Assembly: GCF_009696685.2 (NCBI RefSeq)
Contig: NZ_CP102355.1
Span: 2,343,501-2,407,500 of the forward strand
DNA: 64,000 nucleotides
Reading direction: 5' to 3'
Source of the DNA: Paracoccus sp. SMMA_5_TC
GTDB taxonomy: Bacteria; Pseudomonadota; Alphaproteobacteria; Rhodobacterales; Rhodobacteraceae
In this document: piece by piece, positions 8,469-18,460 of the stretch
How the letters are laid out: each line of letters begins with the position of its first letter
Position numbering within the stretch: the stretch's first letter is position 1
The notes under the pieces: generated by a model
What the model saw: the letters and a program-made list of their open reading frames with translations, nothing else
Database searches by the model: none
What the model was told of the DNA's origin: nothing
Translations under genes and position numbers: made by a program

Positions 8469-10804
8469 CAGAACTTGGTCGAAATCGTAAGGTCGAAGGC
8501 CTGTTCCTTGTCGTAGTCCTCTTTCTTGATGGCCTTGGCAAAGTTGAAGCGCAGCGGACCGATCGGCGTGGTCCAGAACAGCGATGCCCCGACCGAGGCC
8601 CGAACATGCATGCTGTCATCGACGGTAAATCCGCCGGCACCCAGCGTGTCGTCCAGCCCCCAGACCGATCCCGCATCGGCAAACAGGCCGCCGGTGATGC
8701 CATATTCCTCGGGCAGACCCAGCGGGAATTGCAATTCGGTGCGCAAAGCCCAGAAATAGTTGCCGCCCAAGGCATCGCGGTTCGGCGCGTTCAGATCGCG
8801 CGGGCCAAGACCATTCGGCTCGAAGCCGCGGATCTTGTTGTTGCCGGTGTAGCGGTTCATGAAGCGGCTGTTCTGATCGTCCAGCATATAGACGGCGCCG
8901 GCCTCGAATTCGGCCAGCATGGTCACGCTTTCGCGCCACGCGCGGCTTTCCACCCCGGCATAAAGCGCCGAGGTGACCGCCTTGATGTCGCCGCCCAGCC
9001 CCGCATAATCCTGGCTGAACCGCAGGCGATAGCCTGTCAGCGGGTCCAGCCCGGAGATGCGGCTGTCCCAGCTGTAGGTATAGCCCAGGGCCGATGTGAA
9101 ATAACCGCCCTGATCGCGCACCAGGATCGGTGACGACCCCACCAGTTCACCGGTTTCTTCGTCGTATTCGATAGGCCGCACGCCGTTCAGCGTGTCCTTG
9201 CTGAGCTTGTAGCGCAATTCCAGCCGGCCGTTTTCGGAAACCGGAAACTCCAATCCCGTCAAAAGGCCGACGGTGCGGGTATTGTATTCAGAGTTCAGGC
9301 GGTCGGTGGTGTTGTACCACGTCTGGAAACGCGCGCGCAGGTCGCGACCCAGGAAATAGGGTTCGATGAAGGTCAGACCTGAACTTTTTGTTCCCGAACC
9401 GGTTGCAAGCGACAGGTCGACCTGCTGACCGCGGCCCAGGAAGTTCTTTTCCGACAGCGATGCGTTGAAGCCCACCCCGGTCGCAACGCCGTAGCTTACA
9501 CCGAAGCTGAGGCTGCCGGTCGGCTGTTCCTCGACATTGACATCGACGATGACCTGCTCGGGCGACGACCCCTGGCGGCTTTCGGCCTGAACGTCCGAGA
9601 AATAACCCAGGGCCCGCAGACGCTCGGCGGAATTGCGGATCTCGCGCGGGTTGAAGGGATCGCCTTCGACGGTGGTGAACTGGCGACGGATCACCTCGTC
9701 CAGCGTGGTGGTATTGCCTTCGATATCGATGCGCTCGACAAAGACGCGCTGTCCGCGGGTCAGGGCGAAAGTCAGATCCAGAATCTGATTGCGCTCATTG
9801 CGCGTGATGCGGGGTTCGATATTGACGAAGTTCAACCCCTTGCGCAGGGCAAGCGCCTCCATCCGCCGGATGGTGATATCGATGGCGGCAGGGTTGTAGA
9901 CATCGCCGCGGCGCACGCGGTTCTGCGCCTGGAACTCGGCCGCGTCCACGCCGGGAATTTCGCTGACCGTGGTCACATTGCCGAACCTGTAACGCGGTCC
10001 TTCCTGGATCTGGAAGGTGATGTAGAAGGCATCGCGTTCGCGCGCCACCTCGGGTGCGATGCCCTGCACCTTGAAGTCGGCATAGCCGCGCGAGCGATAG
10101 AAATCGGTCAGCAGCTTTTCATCCACCGCGATCCGATCCGGGGCGAATGTGTCACGCTTGATGAAGGTCCGCAGCAATCCCGCCTGCTTGGTTTGCAGCA
10201 CATTCCGCAGTCGCGCGTCGGAAAATGCGCGGTTGCCTACAAAGCCGATGCGTTCGATTTCGGTCACCGCACCTTCGCGGATCTCGAACACCAGGTCGAC
10301 ACGGTTGTCGCTGCGCCGGATGATGCGCGGATCGACCCGCGCCGCCAGCCGACCCTCGGCGGCATAGGCCTTGCTGATTTCGGCGGCATCGGCCTCGGCC
10401 TGGGCGGGCGAATAGACGCGGCGGGCCTGGGACTTGATGATCTTGGACAGATTCTCGTCCTTGAGCCGCCGGTTGCCTTCAAAGCTGATGACATTGATGG
10501 TGGGGTATTCGGACACCCGCACCACCAGAGTTCCGCCCGAGGGAACAAGTTCGACGCTTTCGAACAGGCCCGAGTTCTGCAGCCGCTGCAGCGCATCGTT
10601 CAGCGCCCCGGCCGAAACATCCTGACCGCGCGGCAGGTCCAGATAAGCCAGGATCGTCTGGGGCTCGATCCGCTGATTGCCTTCGATCCGGACGTTGCTG
10701 AACACATAGGCCGAAGCAGGGCTGGCCACCATGGCCACGGGGGCCGCCACCGCCAGCGCCGAAATCAGCGCCAGCGCGCCCTTGCCAAGTTTCCTGTCCG
10801 TCAT
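8468..10804 (-). CDS. bamA: outer membrane protein assembly factor BamA
   Basis: This 778-residue Omp85 protein has a signal peptide (cleavage after ASA, about residue 32). Five POTRA domains occupy roughly residues 33-430, the first beginning YVFSNVRIEGNQRIEPQTIL. A C-terminal 16-strand beta-barrel contains the conserved IRGF loop motif (NNKIRGFEPNGLGPRD) and ends in an aromatic residue (TISTKF), the outer-membrane insertion signal. It is the essential core of the BAM machine that folds proteins into the outer membrane. It lies 101 bases after rseP and is coupled to ompH. Confidence 0.97.
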   Translation of the reverse strand: MTDRKLGKGALALISALAVAAPVAMVASPASAYVFSNVRIEGNQRIEPQTILAYLDLPRGQDVSAGALNDALQRLQNSGLFESVELVPSGGTLVVRVSEYPTINVISFEGNRRLKDENLSKIIKSQARRVYSPAQAEADAAEISKAYAAEGRLAARVDPRIIRRSDNRVDLVFEIREGAVTEIERIGFVGNRAFSDARLRNVLQTKQAGLLRTFIKRDTFAPDRIAVDEKLLTDFYRSRGYADFKVQGIAPEVARERDAFYITFQIQEGPRYRFGNVTTVSEIPGVDAAEFQAQNRVRRGDVYNPAAIDITIRRMEALALRKGLNFVNIEPRITRNERNQILDLTFALTRGQRVFVERIDIEGNTTTLDEVIRRQFTTVEGDPFNPREIRNSAERLRALGYFSDVQAESRQGSSPEQVIVDVNVEEQPTGSLSFGVSYGVATGVGFNASLSEKNFLGRGQQVDLSLATGSGTKSSGLTFIEPYFLGRDLRARFQTWYNTTDRLNSEYNTRTVGLLTGLEFPVSENGRLELRYKLSKDTLNGVRPIEYDEETGELVGSSPILVRDQGGYFTSALGYTYSWDSRISGLDPLTGYRLRFSQDYAGLGGDIKAVTSALYAGVESRAWRESVTMLAEFEAGAVYMLDDQNSRFMNRYTGNNKIRGFEPNGLGPRDLNAPNRDALGGNYFWALRTELQFPLGLPEEYGITGGLFADAGSVWGLDDTLGAGGFTVDDSMHVRASVGASLFWTTPIGPLRFNFAKAIKKEDYDKEQAFDLTISTKF

Positions 10805-10905
10805 CCGCTGCCCCTTGCGTGATAGGTGCCGGACGGGTTAGCCCCGCCCCATTTGCCCCGATGGATACAGCGAAGCGGGCGCGACTGTCAAAAGGCTAGG
10901 CCGCT

Positions 10906-12231
10906 TCAGGGGCAGAAAAGATCGTTCGAGAGGCCAAAGAACATCAGCGCCAGCACCGCTGCCAGCCCCAGGGCGGACAGGATATCCACCACCCGCCGCG
11001 AGGGCGGCCTGCCGGTGATCGCCTCATAGGCGTAAAACATCAGATGCCCGCCATCCAGCACCGGCACCGGCAGCAGGTTCAGAAAGCCCACAGCCGTCGA
11101 CAGCACCGCGATCCACCAGATGAAGCTGCTGCCCCCCGCAGCCGCCGCCTGCCCCGTGGTCTCGGCGATCGAGATTGCACCGCCCAGGTTGCAGCTGTCG
11201 ATCTGGGCGGTGATCATCGCCCAGATTCCGGACAGGGATGATGCGATGATGTCCCAGGTCCGTCGCGCCCCCAGGCCAAGGGCCTCGATCAACCCGGCGC
11301 TGCGGGTCGCCGGCTCGAAATAGGCGCTGCCGCCGGTAATGCCGATCAGCCAGCGCCGTTCGTATCCGGTCGCGGTGGGCAAGTCCTGCTCGCGCGGCGC
11401 CAGTGTATAGTCCGTATGACCCTGATCCGGGCGCCAGACACGCAAAAGCACAGGGCGCCCCTGGGCAGCCGCCAGATGCTGGCGCAGTTCGTCAAAGCTG
11501 GCCACTGCCTGCCCGTCGATGGCCAGGATCACGTCGCCGCCCCGCAGGCCGGCATCCGCCGCCGGGCTGCGCGGCGCAATGCCCGAAATCAGCGGCGGCA
11601 GCGGGTGCGGACCGGGCACGGTCACCTCTTTCCCGTCGCGCAGGACCGTCCAGCGATGAATGTCCTGGGCCGGCAGATCCTGACCGATGCGCGCCAGATC
11701 GGCCCAGCGCTGCACCCTCTGGCCATCCAGCGCCAGCACCGTGTCGCCGGGTTGCAACTGCATTTCGACGCCGGGCGGGGTTTGATACAGCTTGCCCACC
11801 CGCACCTCGTCGACAGGCAAGCCTTGCCACAGGGTGATGCCCGCAAAGACCAGGATGGACAGCACGAAATTGAACACCGGGCCTGCCGCGACCGTCGCCG
11901 CACGCGCCCATAGCGGCGCACCGTTCAGGCTTTGACGGCGGCGGGCAGGATCGACCTCTTGCCCCGTGCCTGCGCTGGCGGCGTTGCTGTCGCCCAGAAA
12001 ACGGACATACCCCCCCAACGGCACGGCAGCGATCTGCCATAGCGTCCCACGGCGGTCGCGCCGCGCCAGCAGCCGCGGGCCGAAGCCCAGCGAAAACACC
12101 TCAGCCCGGATGCCGCACCAACGCCCGACGATGTAATGGCCGTATTCATGCACCGCGACGATGATCGATAGCGCAAGGATAAAGGCGCCCACCGTCCACA
12201 GGCTGTCGAGCAGTCCCGCCACCACCGTCAT
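10906..12231 (-). CDS. rseP: RIP metalloprotease RseP (site-2 protease)
   Basis: This 441-residue polytopic membrane protease carries HEYGH (residues 28-32), the zinc-binding HExxH, in its first transmembrane segment. PDZ domains lie in the middle (for example GIAPRSPAADAGLRGGDVIL), and NLLPVPVLDGGHL near the C-terminus provides the third zinc ligand Asp. It performs intramembrane cleavage of an anti-sigma factor after a first periplasmic cut and clears signal-peptide remnants. The ATG at 12231 is preferred over an in-frame start at 12249 because it forms a TGATG overlap with the dxr stop, as at other joints of this cluster. Confidence 0.95.
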   Translation of the reverse strand: MTVVAGLLDSLWTVGAFILALSIIVAVHEYGHYIVGRWCGIRAEVFSLGFGPRLLARRDRRGTLWQIAAVPLGGYVRFLGDSNAASAGTGQEVDPARRRQSLNGAPLWARAATVAAGPVFNFVLSILVFAGITLWQGLPVDEVRVGKLYQTPPGVEMQLQPGDTVLALDGQRVQRWADLARIGQDLPAQDIHRWTVLRDGKEVTVPGPHPLPPLISGIAPRSPAADAGLRGGDVILAIDGQAVASFDELRQHLAAAQGRPVLLRVWRPDQGHTDYTLAPREQDLPTATGYERRWLIGITGGSAYFEPATRSAGLIEALGLGARRTWDIIASSLSGIWAMITAQIDSCNLGGAISIAETTGQAAAAGGSSFIWWIAVLSTAVGFLNLLPVPVLDGGHLMFYAYEAITGRPPSRRVVDILSALGLAAVLALMFFGLSNDLFCP

Positions 12232-13403
12232 CACGCCGCCCCCTGCCATTGGGCCGCGGCGCGGCGGGCAAAACCGTCCCAGTCCAGAACCTCGTCCAGC
12301 GACGCCGGGCTTTGTGCAAATCCGGCCCGGGCGGCGGCCTGATCCAGCGCATGTTCGACGGCCGCGGCCATGTCGGTGAAGCGGACACGACCGGCGATGA
12401 AGTCATCCAGCGCCTGCTCCTTGGCCGCATTTAACACCGCGCCGGCGGCGCCCCCCGCCTCGACCGCCTGCCGCGCCAGGCGCAGGGCCGGCCAGCGCGC
12501 CTCGTCGGGCTCTTGAAAAGTCAGGCTGCCGATACGCGCCAGATCCAGCGGCGGCACCGGAAGCGGCTGGCGCTGCGGCCAGTGCAGCGCATAACCGATG
12601 GCATGGCGCATGTCGGGGGCGCCCAGATGTGCAATGCTGCCACCGTCGCGATGCGTGACCATAGCGTGAACGATCGATTGCGGATGCACCAGCACGCGCA
12701 ACCGGCCCATGCCCAGGCCAAAGAATTCATGCGCCTCGATGATTTCCAGTGCCTTGTTGAACATGCTGGCGCTGTCGATGGTGATGCGCTGGCCCATGTC
12801 CCAGTTGGGATGGCAGCTGGCCTGGGCAACCGTGGCGCTGGCCAGGCGTTCCAGCGGCCAATCGCGGAAGGCCCCGCCCGAGGCGGTGATGGTCACATGT
12901 TCAACGGTTTCAAGGTTTTCCCCCTGAAGTGCCTGAAATATCGCGGAATGTTCGGAATCGACGGGCAGAATGGTTGCACCTTCGCGGCGGGCGGTGGCCA
13001 TGACCAGCGGGCCGGCGGCGACCAGGGTTTCCTTGTTCGCCAATGCCAGGGTGCCGCCGCGTCCCAGCACCTTGAGCCCCGGCGCCAGACCCGCCGCACC
13101 GATGATCGCCGACAGCGTCCAATCGGCCGGCCGCCCGGCAGCCTCGACGATGGCGTCAGCCCCGGCCGCCGCCTCGATGCCGCTGCCCGCAAGGGCCGCG
13201 CGCAGCGCCGGCAAGGCATCCGGCCAGGCCGTCACCGCGATTTCCGCCCTGAGCGCCCGGGCCATCTCGGCCAGGCGCGCCACATTGGTGCCCCCGGTCA
13301 GGGCGACCGTCCGCCACCGTTCCGGCCCGCCCGAGCGCATCAACAGATCGAATGCGCTTTCGCCGACCGACCCGGTCGCCCCCAGAACGCTGATGCTGCG
13401 CAT
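12231..13403 (-). CDS. dxr: 1-deoxy-D-xylulose-5-phosphate reductoisomerase
   Basis: This 390-residue enzyme of the MEP isoprenoid pathway starts MRSISVLGATGSVGESAFDL, the NADPH-binding motif. It contains LANKETLVAAGPLVM, LPVDSEHSAIFQ (metal-binding Asp/Glu) and TASGGAFRDWPLE, the active-site loop. It converts DXP to MEP with NADPH and a divalent metal, feeding the undecaprenyl pyrophosphate synthase encoded two genes upstream. Length and motifs are complete. It follows cdsA by 3 bases. Confidence 0.97.
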   Translation of the reverse strand: MRSISVLGATGSVGESAFDLLMRSGGPERWRTVALTGGTNVARLAEMARALRAEIAVTAWPDALPALRAALAGSGIEAAAGADAIVEAAGRPADWTLSAIIGAAGLAPGLKVLGRGGTLALANKETLVAAGPLVMATARREGATILPVDSEHSAIFQALQGENLETVEHVTITASGGAFRDWPLERLASATVAQASCHPNWDMGQRITIDSASMFNKALEIIEAHEFFGLGMGRLRVLVHPQSIVHAMVTHRDGGSIAHLGAPDMRHAIGYALHWPQRQPLPVPPLDLARIGSLTFQEPDEARWPALRLARQAVEAGGAAGAVLNAAKEQALDDFIAGRVRFTDMAAAVEHALDQAAARAGFAQSPASLDEVLDWDGFARRAAAQWQGAA

Positions 13404-13406
13404 GTC

Positions 13407-14261
13407 TCAGCCTCCGACACTCGGCAAAAGATTGACGATCAGCAAGGCCAGCGCCAGTAGCAATGCCCCGGACATGGCGTCGAACCGATCCATCGCCCCG
13501 CCGTGGCCGGGAATCAGATCGGAACTGTCCTTGACCCCGACGCGCCGTTTCAGCCAGCTTTCCGCGATGTCGCCGAACTGCCCCGACAACGCGATCAAGG
13601 GACCGACGATCAGCACCGCCCAGCCGGCCTGCCCCGAAACTGCCAGTCCCAATGCCAGGGCAAAGGCGCCCACCCAGCCGGCGATGGTGCCGCTCCAGGT
13701 CTTTTTCGGGCTGATTGCCGGCCAGAATCGCGGCCCGCCCATTTTTCGACCGACGAAATATCCCAGGACATCGGACAGAACCACGGTCAGCACGATCCAC
13801 AGCAGCGTCGGCAGGCCCATAACCTCGCGGATCACCACCAGGGCATAGCCGGCTGCAATGATCGCCAGCGTGAACAGGACAAAGGCAAGCCTTTCATGCG
13901 AATGCGTGCCGCGCCAGCCCGCCACCACCGGCACCAGCGCCAGAAGGAACGGCCAGTCCCCCGGCAGCGCCAGAATGGTCAGCATCACCAGCCCGGCAAG
14001 CACGCCGATCAGAACCGGATGCCGGGGGCTGTGAAATTCCGGATGACGCCAGGCCGTCAGCCGCGCCAGTTCCCAAAGCATCAGGCCGATCACGATCGAC
14101 ACGCCAAATCGCAGCCAAAGCCCGGACGACAGCAGCAGCACCACCCCCAGCACTGCCAGCACCAGACCGGATACCACCCTTGGCCAAAGGTCAGCCCATT
14201 TGTCCCGACCGCGGCGCAAGGCGTTCCGAATGCGGCCGCGCTGAGGATCCGAGACGTTCAT
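13407..14261 (-). CDS. cdsA: phosphatidate cytidylyltransferase (CDP-diglyceride synthase)
   Basis: This 284-residue integral membrane enzyme has about seven hydrophobic helices. The C-terminal CDS signature lies around residues 225-265: SGQFGDIAESWLKRRVGVKD followed by IPGHGGAMDRFD, holding the metal-binding Asp residues. It makes CDP-diacylglycerol from phosphatidate and CTP, the branch point for bacterial phospholipids. Its ATG overlaps the uppS stop (ATGA), showing translational coupling. Confidence 0.96.
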   Translation of the reverse strand: MNVSDPQRGRIRNALRRGRDKWADLWPRVVSGLVLAVLGVVLLLSSGLWLRFGVSIVIGLMLWELARLTAWRHPEFHSPRHPVLIGVLAGLVMLTILALPGDWPFLLALVPVVAGWRGTHSHERLAFVLFTLAIIAAGYALVVIREVMGLPTLLWIVLTVVLSDVLGYFVGRKMGGPRFWPAISPKKTWSGTIAGWVGAFALALGLAVSGQAGWAVLIVGPLIALSGQFGDIAESWLKRRVGVKDSSDLIPGHGGAMDRFDAMSGALLLALALLIVNLLPSVGG

Positions 14262-14992
14262 GCGCCGCCAAAACGCCGGTCACGCAAGCCGAAGCGATCC
14301 AGGATGGCTGCGAGGTGTTCGGACGTGAAATCCGGCCACAAGGTCGGCGTGAATTCGTATTCCGAATAGGCGGCTTGAAAGGGCAAAAAATTCGACGTTC
14401 GCGTTTCGCCCGACGTGCGGATCACCAGGTCGGGGTCAGGATGACCAGCCGTGTCCAGGCAATCGGCCAGATCGCCCTCGGTCGGGGTCACGATTTCGCC
14501 GCGCGCGATTTTCTGCGCCAGGCGCGCCGCGGCGCGGGTCAGCTCGTCGCGGCCGCCATAGTTGATGGCCACGGTCAGGTTAAGACGGCTGTTCATGGCA
14601 GTGCGCGACTCGATCCCGGCCATCAGCCGCTGCAACTTCGGATCCAGCCGCTCACGCCCGCCGATGAAACGCATCCGCACGCCTTCGGCTGCCAGGCCAT
14701 CGGCCTCGCGTTCGATGTAGCGGGCGAAAATCGCCATCAGACCCAGCACTTCCTCGGTCGAGCGCTTCCAGTTTTCGGTCGAGAATGCGTAAACCGTCAG
14801 CCAGTTCACGCCCAGGTCAGGACAGGCGCGCACGATCTGCTTGACCCTTTCGGCGCCGCGCCGGTGGCCGACAAGCCGCGGCCAGCCCCGGTTCTTGGCC
14901 CAACGGCCGTTGCCGTCCATGATGATGGCAACGTGGCGTGGCCGTTGATGCCCTGCCCCGGAAGTCGGCAGGCTGGCTGCGGTTTCGGCCAT
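14258..14992 (-). CDS. uppS: isoprenyl transferase (undecaprenyl pyrophosphate synthase)
   Basis: This 244-residue cis-prenyltransferase has HVAIIMDGNGRWAKNRGWPR with the catalytic Asp of MDGNGRW, VYAFSTENWKR, and IRTSGETRTSNFLPFQAAYS near the C-terminus. It elongates farnesyl pyrophosphate with isopentenyl units to the lipid carrier used for peptidoglycan and surface glycans. The start at 14992 (MAETAASLP) is chosen because an earlier in-frame ATG at 15052 lies within frr. It follows frr by 4 bases. Confidence 0.96.
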   Translation of the reverse strand: MAETAASLPTSGAGHQRPRHVAIIMDGNGRWAKNRGWPRLVGHRRGAERVKQIVRACPDLGVNWLTVYAFSTENWKRSTEEVLGLMAIFARYIEREADGLAAEGVRMRFIGGRERLDPKLQRLMAGIESRTAMNSRLNLTVAINYGGRDELTRAAARLAQKIARGEIVTPTEGDLADCLDTAGHPDPDLVIRTSGETRTSNFLPFQAAYSEYEFTPTLWPDFTSEHLAAILDRFGLRDRRFGGA

Positions 14993-14996
14993 GCGC

Positions 14997-15560
14997 TCAG
15001 ACCTGCATGATTTCGGCTTGCTTGGATTCCAGCGCCTGATCGACCGCCGCAATCATCTTGTCGGTCAGCTCCTGCACCGCGCCTTCCCAGAACTTCTGGT
15101 CGTCCTCGGACATTCCGGCGGCCTTGGCCTTCTTGATCTGGTCCATGCCATCGCGGCGCACGTTGCGGATGGCGACGCGGGCATGTTCGGCATATTGCGC
15201 CGCCACGCGTGTCAGTTCCCGGCGGCGCTCCTCGTTCAGCTCGGGGATCGGCAGCATGATGATGGTGCCGTTGAGCTGAGGATTGATGCCCAGACCGGAT
15301 TCGCGGATCGCCTTTTCCGCCTTGCCCACCAGCGCCTTGTCCCAGATGTTGATCGTCACCATGCGCGGTTCGGGCACGTTGATGGTGCCGATCTGGTTGA
15401 TGGGCGTGGGCGAACCGTAAGCATCGACCATGATGGGTTCCACCATGCTGGCCGAGGCGCGTCCGGTGCGCAGCGACGCAAATTCGTGGCGCAACGCATC
15501 CATCGCCCCCTTCATCCGGCGCTCCAGGTCGTCGGTGTCGATTTCAAACTCGTCGGACAT
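14997..15560 (-). CDS. frr: ribosome recycling factor
   Basis: The 187-residue product matches RRF over its full length. It has [40 protein letters not shown] in the hinge/domain II region, and the C-terminal helix with [20 protein letters not shown]. With EF-G it splits post-termination ribosomes. It is 81 bases downstream of pyrH in the conserved pyrH-frr-uppS-cdsA order. Confidence 0.98.
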   Translation of the reverse strand: MSDEFEIDTDDLERRMKGAMDALRHEFASLRTGRASASMVEPIMVDAYGSPTPINQIGTINVPEPRMVTINIWDKALVGKAEKAIRESGLGINPQLNGTIIMLPIPELNEERRRELTRVAAQYAEHARVAIRNVRRDGMDQIKKAKAAGMSEDDQKFWEGAVQELTDKMIAAVDQALESKQAEIMQV

Positions 15561-15641
15561 GCTCGGTCACGGCCCTTGTTGCTGTGGTTTTCAGCGCTTT
15601 TAGCCGAGCGGCGTGCGCAAGGCAAAGCCTATGCGGTCATT

Positions 15642-16376
15642 TTAGCCATGCACGCGCGTATATGTGCCGGAACCGGCGAGGATGCCGCGGAATCCGCCCG
15701 GCTCGTCCAGCGAGAACACGATGATGGGCAGATCGTTGTCGCGCGCCAGCGCAATGGCCGAGGCGTCCATGACCCCCAGATGCTGTTGCAGCACCTCGTC
15801 ATAGGTCACGTCATCATAGCGCTTGGCATCGGCGAACTTGGCGGGATCCTTGTCATAGACGCCATCGACCTTGGTGCCCTTGAAGATGGCTTCGCAGTTC
15901 ATTTCATTGGCGCGCAGGGTGGCGGCGGTATCGGTGGTGAAATAGGGGTTGCCCGTGCCGGCGGCAAAGATGCAGACGCGTTTCTTTTCCAGATGCCGCA
16001 CGGCGCGGCGGCGGATGTAGGGCTCGCACACCTCATCCATGCGGATGGCGGAAATCACACGGGTATGGATGTTCAACGCCTCGAGCGCGGCCTGCATCGC
16101 CAGGGCATTCATCACCGTGGCCAGCATCCCCATGTAATCGGCTGTCGCGCGCTCCATGCCCTGCGCGCTGCCCTGCAAGCCGCGGAAGATGTTTCCCCCG
16201 CCGATGACCATGCAGATTTCGACGCCCAGATCGTGGACCGACTTGACCTCGCGGGCGATGCGGGCCACCGTCGGCGGGTGCAGGCCATAGCCCTGATCGC
16301 CCATCAGCGCCTCGCCCGAGATCTTCAGCATCACTCGGGAGTAGCTGGCGGCAGGTTTCTGGGCGAGGTCCGACAT
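15642..16376 (-). CDS. pyrH: UMP kinase
   Basis: This 244-residue amino-acid-kinase-fold enzyme contains [18 protein letters not shown] (phosphate loop), [20 protein letters not shown], and the [18 protein letters not shown] nucleotide-binding stretch. It phosphorylates UMP to UDP and is normally hexameric and controlled by GTP/UTP. The ATG at 16376 has AAAAGG about eight bases upstream. An in-frame ATG at 16403 would add nine residues and place that site inside the coding region, so it is not used. It is divergent from miaA. Confidence 0.96.
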   Translation of the reverse strand: MSDLAQKPAASYSRVMLKISGEALMGDQGYGLHPPTVARIAREVKSVHDLGVEICMVIGGGNIFRGLQGSAQGMERATADYMGMLATVMNALAMQAALEALNIHTRVISAIRMDEVCEPYIRRRAVRHLEKKRVCIFAAGTGNPYFTTDTAATLRANEMNCEAIFKGTKVDGVYDKDPAKFADAKRYDDVTYDEVLQQHLGVMDASAIALARDNDLPIIVFSLDEPGGFRGILAGSGTYTRVHG

Positions 16377-16411
16377 GGGATTACCTTTTTGCGGGTGTTT
16401 CATCGGCCCGC

Positions 16412-16440
16412 AAAATGTCGCAAACAGTGCCCATGTTCAA
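16412..16440 (-). promoter_or_regulatory. candidate promoter for the pyrH-frr-uppS operon
   Basis: On the minus strand TTGAAC (16440-16435) and CATTTT (16417-16412) are separated by 17 bases, in the 91-base gap between pyrH and the divergent miaA. Matches to the -35 and -10 consensus are partial, so the call rests on spacing and position. Confidence 0.35.
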
Positions 16441-16467
16441 CCGCCGCCGTCAGACGACAGGCCAAAG

Positions 16468-17346
16468 ATGACGACCTCATTCGTTCGCAACCTGCCGCCC
16501 GATCGCCACGTGGTCATCGCAGGACCGACCGCCAGCGGCAAATCCGCCCTGGCATTGCGCATCGCCCAGACCCAGGGCGGCACGGTCGTGAATGCCGATG
16601 CGCTTCAGGTCTGGTCCTGCTGGCAGATCCTGACAGCGCGCCCCGATGCGACCGATCTGGCCCAGGCGCCGCATGCCCTTTACGGACATGTCGCACCCGG
16701 GTGCCACTACTCGGCAGGCGAATGGCTGTCCGAGGTATCCCGAATTTCGGGGCGCCTGATCGTGGTGGGCGGCACCGGGCTATATCTGAACGCCCTGACC
16801 CGCGGTCTGGCCGAGATCCCGCCCACACCTGCGGAAATTCGCGCAGCCGGCGATGCAATGATGCGCATGCCGCAAGGTTTGGCCCGGATGGTGGCGCAGC
16901 TGGACCCAGCCACCCGCGCGCGGATCGATTTGAACAACTCTGCCCGCGTGCAGCGCGCATGGGAGGTGCTGCAAACCACCGGCAAAGGTATCGTCACGTG
17001 GCAGCAACACACGCCGCCGCCGCTGATCGATTCTGCCCGGGCCTGCATGGTGGTGCTGGAATCGGATCGCGATTGGCTCGCCACCCGGATCGAACGGCGC
17101 TTTCACCGGATGATGGACCAGGGCGCCTTGGATGAGGTGCGCGCGAACCTGCCCCGCTGGGATCAGGGCGCGTTGTGGGCCAGGGCAATCGGGGCTTCGG
17201 AACTTGTCGAACATCTGCAAGGGCGTATATCGCTGGAAACCGCCATTGACCGGGCAATTGCCGCCACGCGACAATACGCCAAGGCGCAGCGAACATTCTT
17301 TCGTGGGCGCATGCGGGATTGGCCACGGCTGCGCGTTGATGCCTGA
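16468..17346 (+). CDS. miaA: tRNA dimethylallyltransferase
   Basis: This 292-residue enzyme has the P-loop VVIAGPTASGKSALALRIAQ, NADALQVWSCWQILTARPD (the Asp of the NADSxQ-type motif is the catalytic base) and GGTGLYLNALTRGL. It adds dimethylallyl to A37 of tRNAs that read UNN codons. Its length is near the lower end of the family. The ATG at 16468 is chosen because the earlier in-frame start overlaps pyrH and carries no homologous residues. Confidence 0.93.
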   Translation: MTTSFVRNLPPDRHVVIAGPTASGKSALALRIAQTQGGTVVNADALQVWSCWQILTARPDATDLAQAPHALYGHVAPGCHYSAGEWLSEVSRISGRLIVVGGTGLYLNALTRGLAEIPPTPAEIRAAGDAMMRMPQGLARMVAQLDPATRARIDLNNSARVQRAWEVLQTTGKGIVTWQQHTPPPLIDSARACMVVLESDRDWLATRIERRFHRMMDQGALDEVRANLPRWDQGALWARAIGASELVEHLQGRISLETAIDRAIAATRQYAKAQRTFFRGRMRDWPRLRVDA

Positions 17347-17389
17347 AAGCCGCAGACCCGCAATCATTCCGCGCAACGCGCGATCAAGC

Positions 17390-17418
17390 TTCTGCACGAT
17401 TGGCAGCGCCCGTATTAT
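17390..17418 (+). promoter_or_regulatory. candidate promoter for the AraC-type regulator gene
   Basis: A good -10 hexamer TATTAT (17413-17418) lies 17 bases after TTCTGC (17390-17395), a poor -35, and 32 bases before the proposed start at 17450. The surrounding AT-rich tract stands out in this GC-rich window. A weak -35 is common for activator-dependent promoters. Confidence 0.35.
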
Positions 17419-17449
17419 ATAGGCAGATATTTGCCGAAAGATGCCGCCG

Positions 17450-18460
17450 ATGAGCGATTCGCCGCCAAGCCCCCATGATTCAGCACAAGATCCCGTGATC
17501 CAGCGCCTGGTGGCGGCCGGGGTCAGCGCCCCAGAGATTCCAGGGGAAAACCCTGCTCCAATGCGCAGGCTGGTGTTGGTGGCCGGTGGCAAGGCAGGAT
17601 CGGCGCCATTCAGGCAGCCACCCCAGGCCGGCCGCCGCCCTCCGAACAGGACGGTCGATCGCCTGCGGCTGGTGCCTTTGGCAGGGTTTCACTGGGGCCG
17701 GCCGATGACCGGCACGATGCAGGGCGACCTGCCGCGCGTGCGCAACGACCACGTGCTGATCCGCATCTCCGAAGGCATCACCACGATCCGTTTTCCGCGC
17801 CACGATCATGTGCTGGGCAGTCAGCAGCTGGCCTTTCTGCCGGCAGGCACGGCGTTTTCCCTGCGTCCCTCGGCAAACGTGCAGGGCGAGGTGATCCTGA
17901 TTCCGCTGATCGCCGCGCGCCATGTCAGCTTGCCCCATGAGTTCCGCAGCGGCCTGCCGGAAAGCGGTGATGTCGGCCTTTTGCGTCCCGCACTGCAAAG
18001 GCTCGAGGCGGATACCAGCGCCGTGGACCCGCTGCCCATGATTGCCGCGATCCTCTCGCGCCTGCGCCCGTCAACGGCCCAGCCCACGACAGCCGACGGT
18101 GCATTCGATCTGGCGAAAGATCTTGTTGATCGCTTTCTGAACCGCGCACTTGCCGATCTGGGCAACAGCCCGAGCATTGCCGAACTGGCGCGGGGGCTTG
18201 ACTGCTCACAGGGACATCTGGATCGGGCCTGCAAGCTGGTGCGCGGACGCAACGCATTGCAACTGCTTTACGACCTGCGGTTGCAGACAGTCCGCCAGGC
18301 CCTGGCCTGCCCCGAACCGGCGCTGCCCCAGCTGGCAAAGGATCTGGGGTTTGCAGATATGGGCCATTTCATCCGCGCCTTTCAGGCCGCCACAGGACAG
18401 ACCCCTGCGGCATATCGCCAGCAATGCCTGCAAGCCAAGGGCAGTGAAGGCGCGGCCTAA
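17450..18460 (+). CDS. AraC-family transcriptional regulator
   Basis: The 336-residue protein ends in an AraC-type double helix-turn-helix (about residues 235-320). [20 protein letters not shown] is the first HTH, and [20 protein letters not shown] with [10 protein letters not shown] is the second HTH and family signature. The first 80 residues are Pro/Ala/Arg-rich and probably disordered. Residues about 85-160 resemble a small-ligand cupin-like sensor ([20 protein letters not shown]). Target and inducer are unknown. Two starts are possible (17441 or 17450). The stop overlaps the rlmE stop by four bases, so the two genes are convergent. Confidence 0.82.
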   Translation: MSDSPPSPHDSAQDPVIQRLVAAGVSAPEIPGENPAPMRRLVLVAGGKAGSAPFRQPPQAGRRPPNRTVDRLRLVPLAGFHWGRPMTGTMQGDLPRVRNDHVLIRISEGITTIRFPRHDHVLGSQQLAFLPAGTAFSLRPSANVQGEVILIPLIAARHVSLPHEFRSGLPESGDVGLLRPALQRLEADTSAVDPLPMIAAILSRLRPSTAQPTTADGAFDLAKDLVDRFLNRALADLGNSPSIAELARGLDCSQGHLDRACKLVRGRNALQLLYDLRLQTVRQALACPEPALPQLAKDLGFADMGHFIRAFQAATGQTPAAYRQQCLQAKGSEGAA

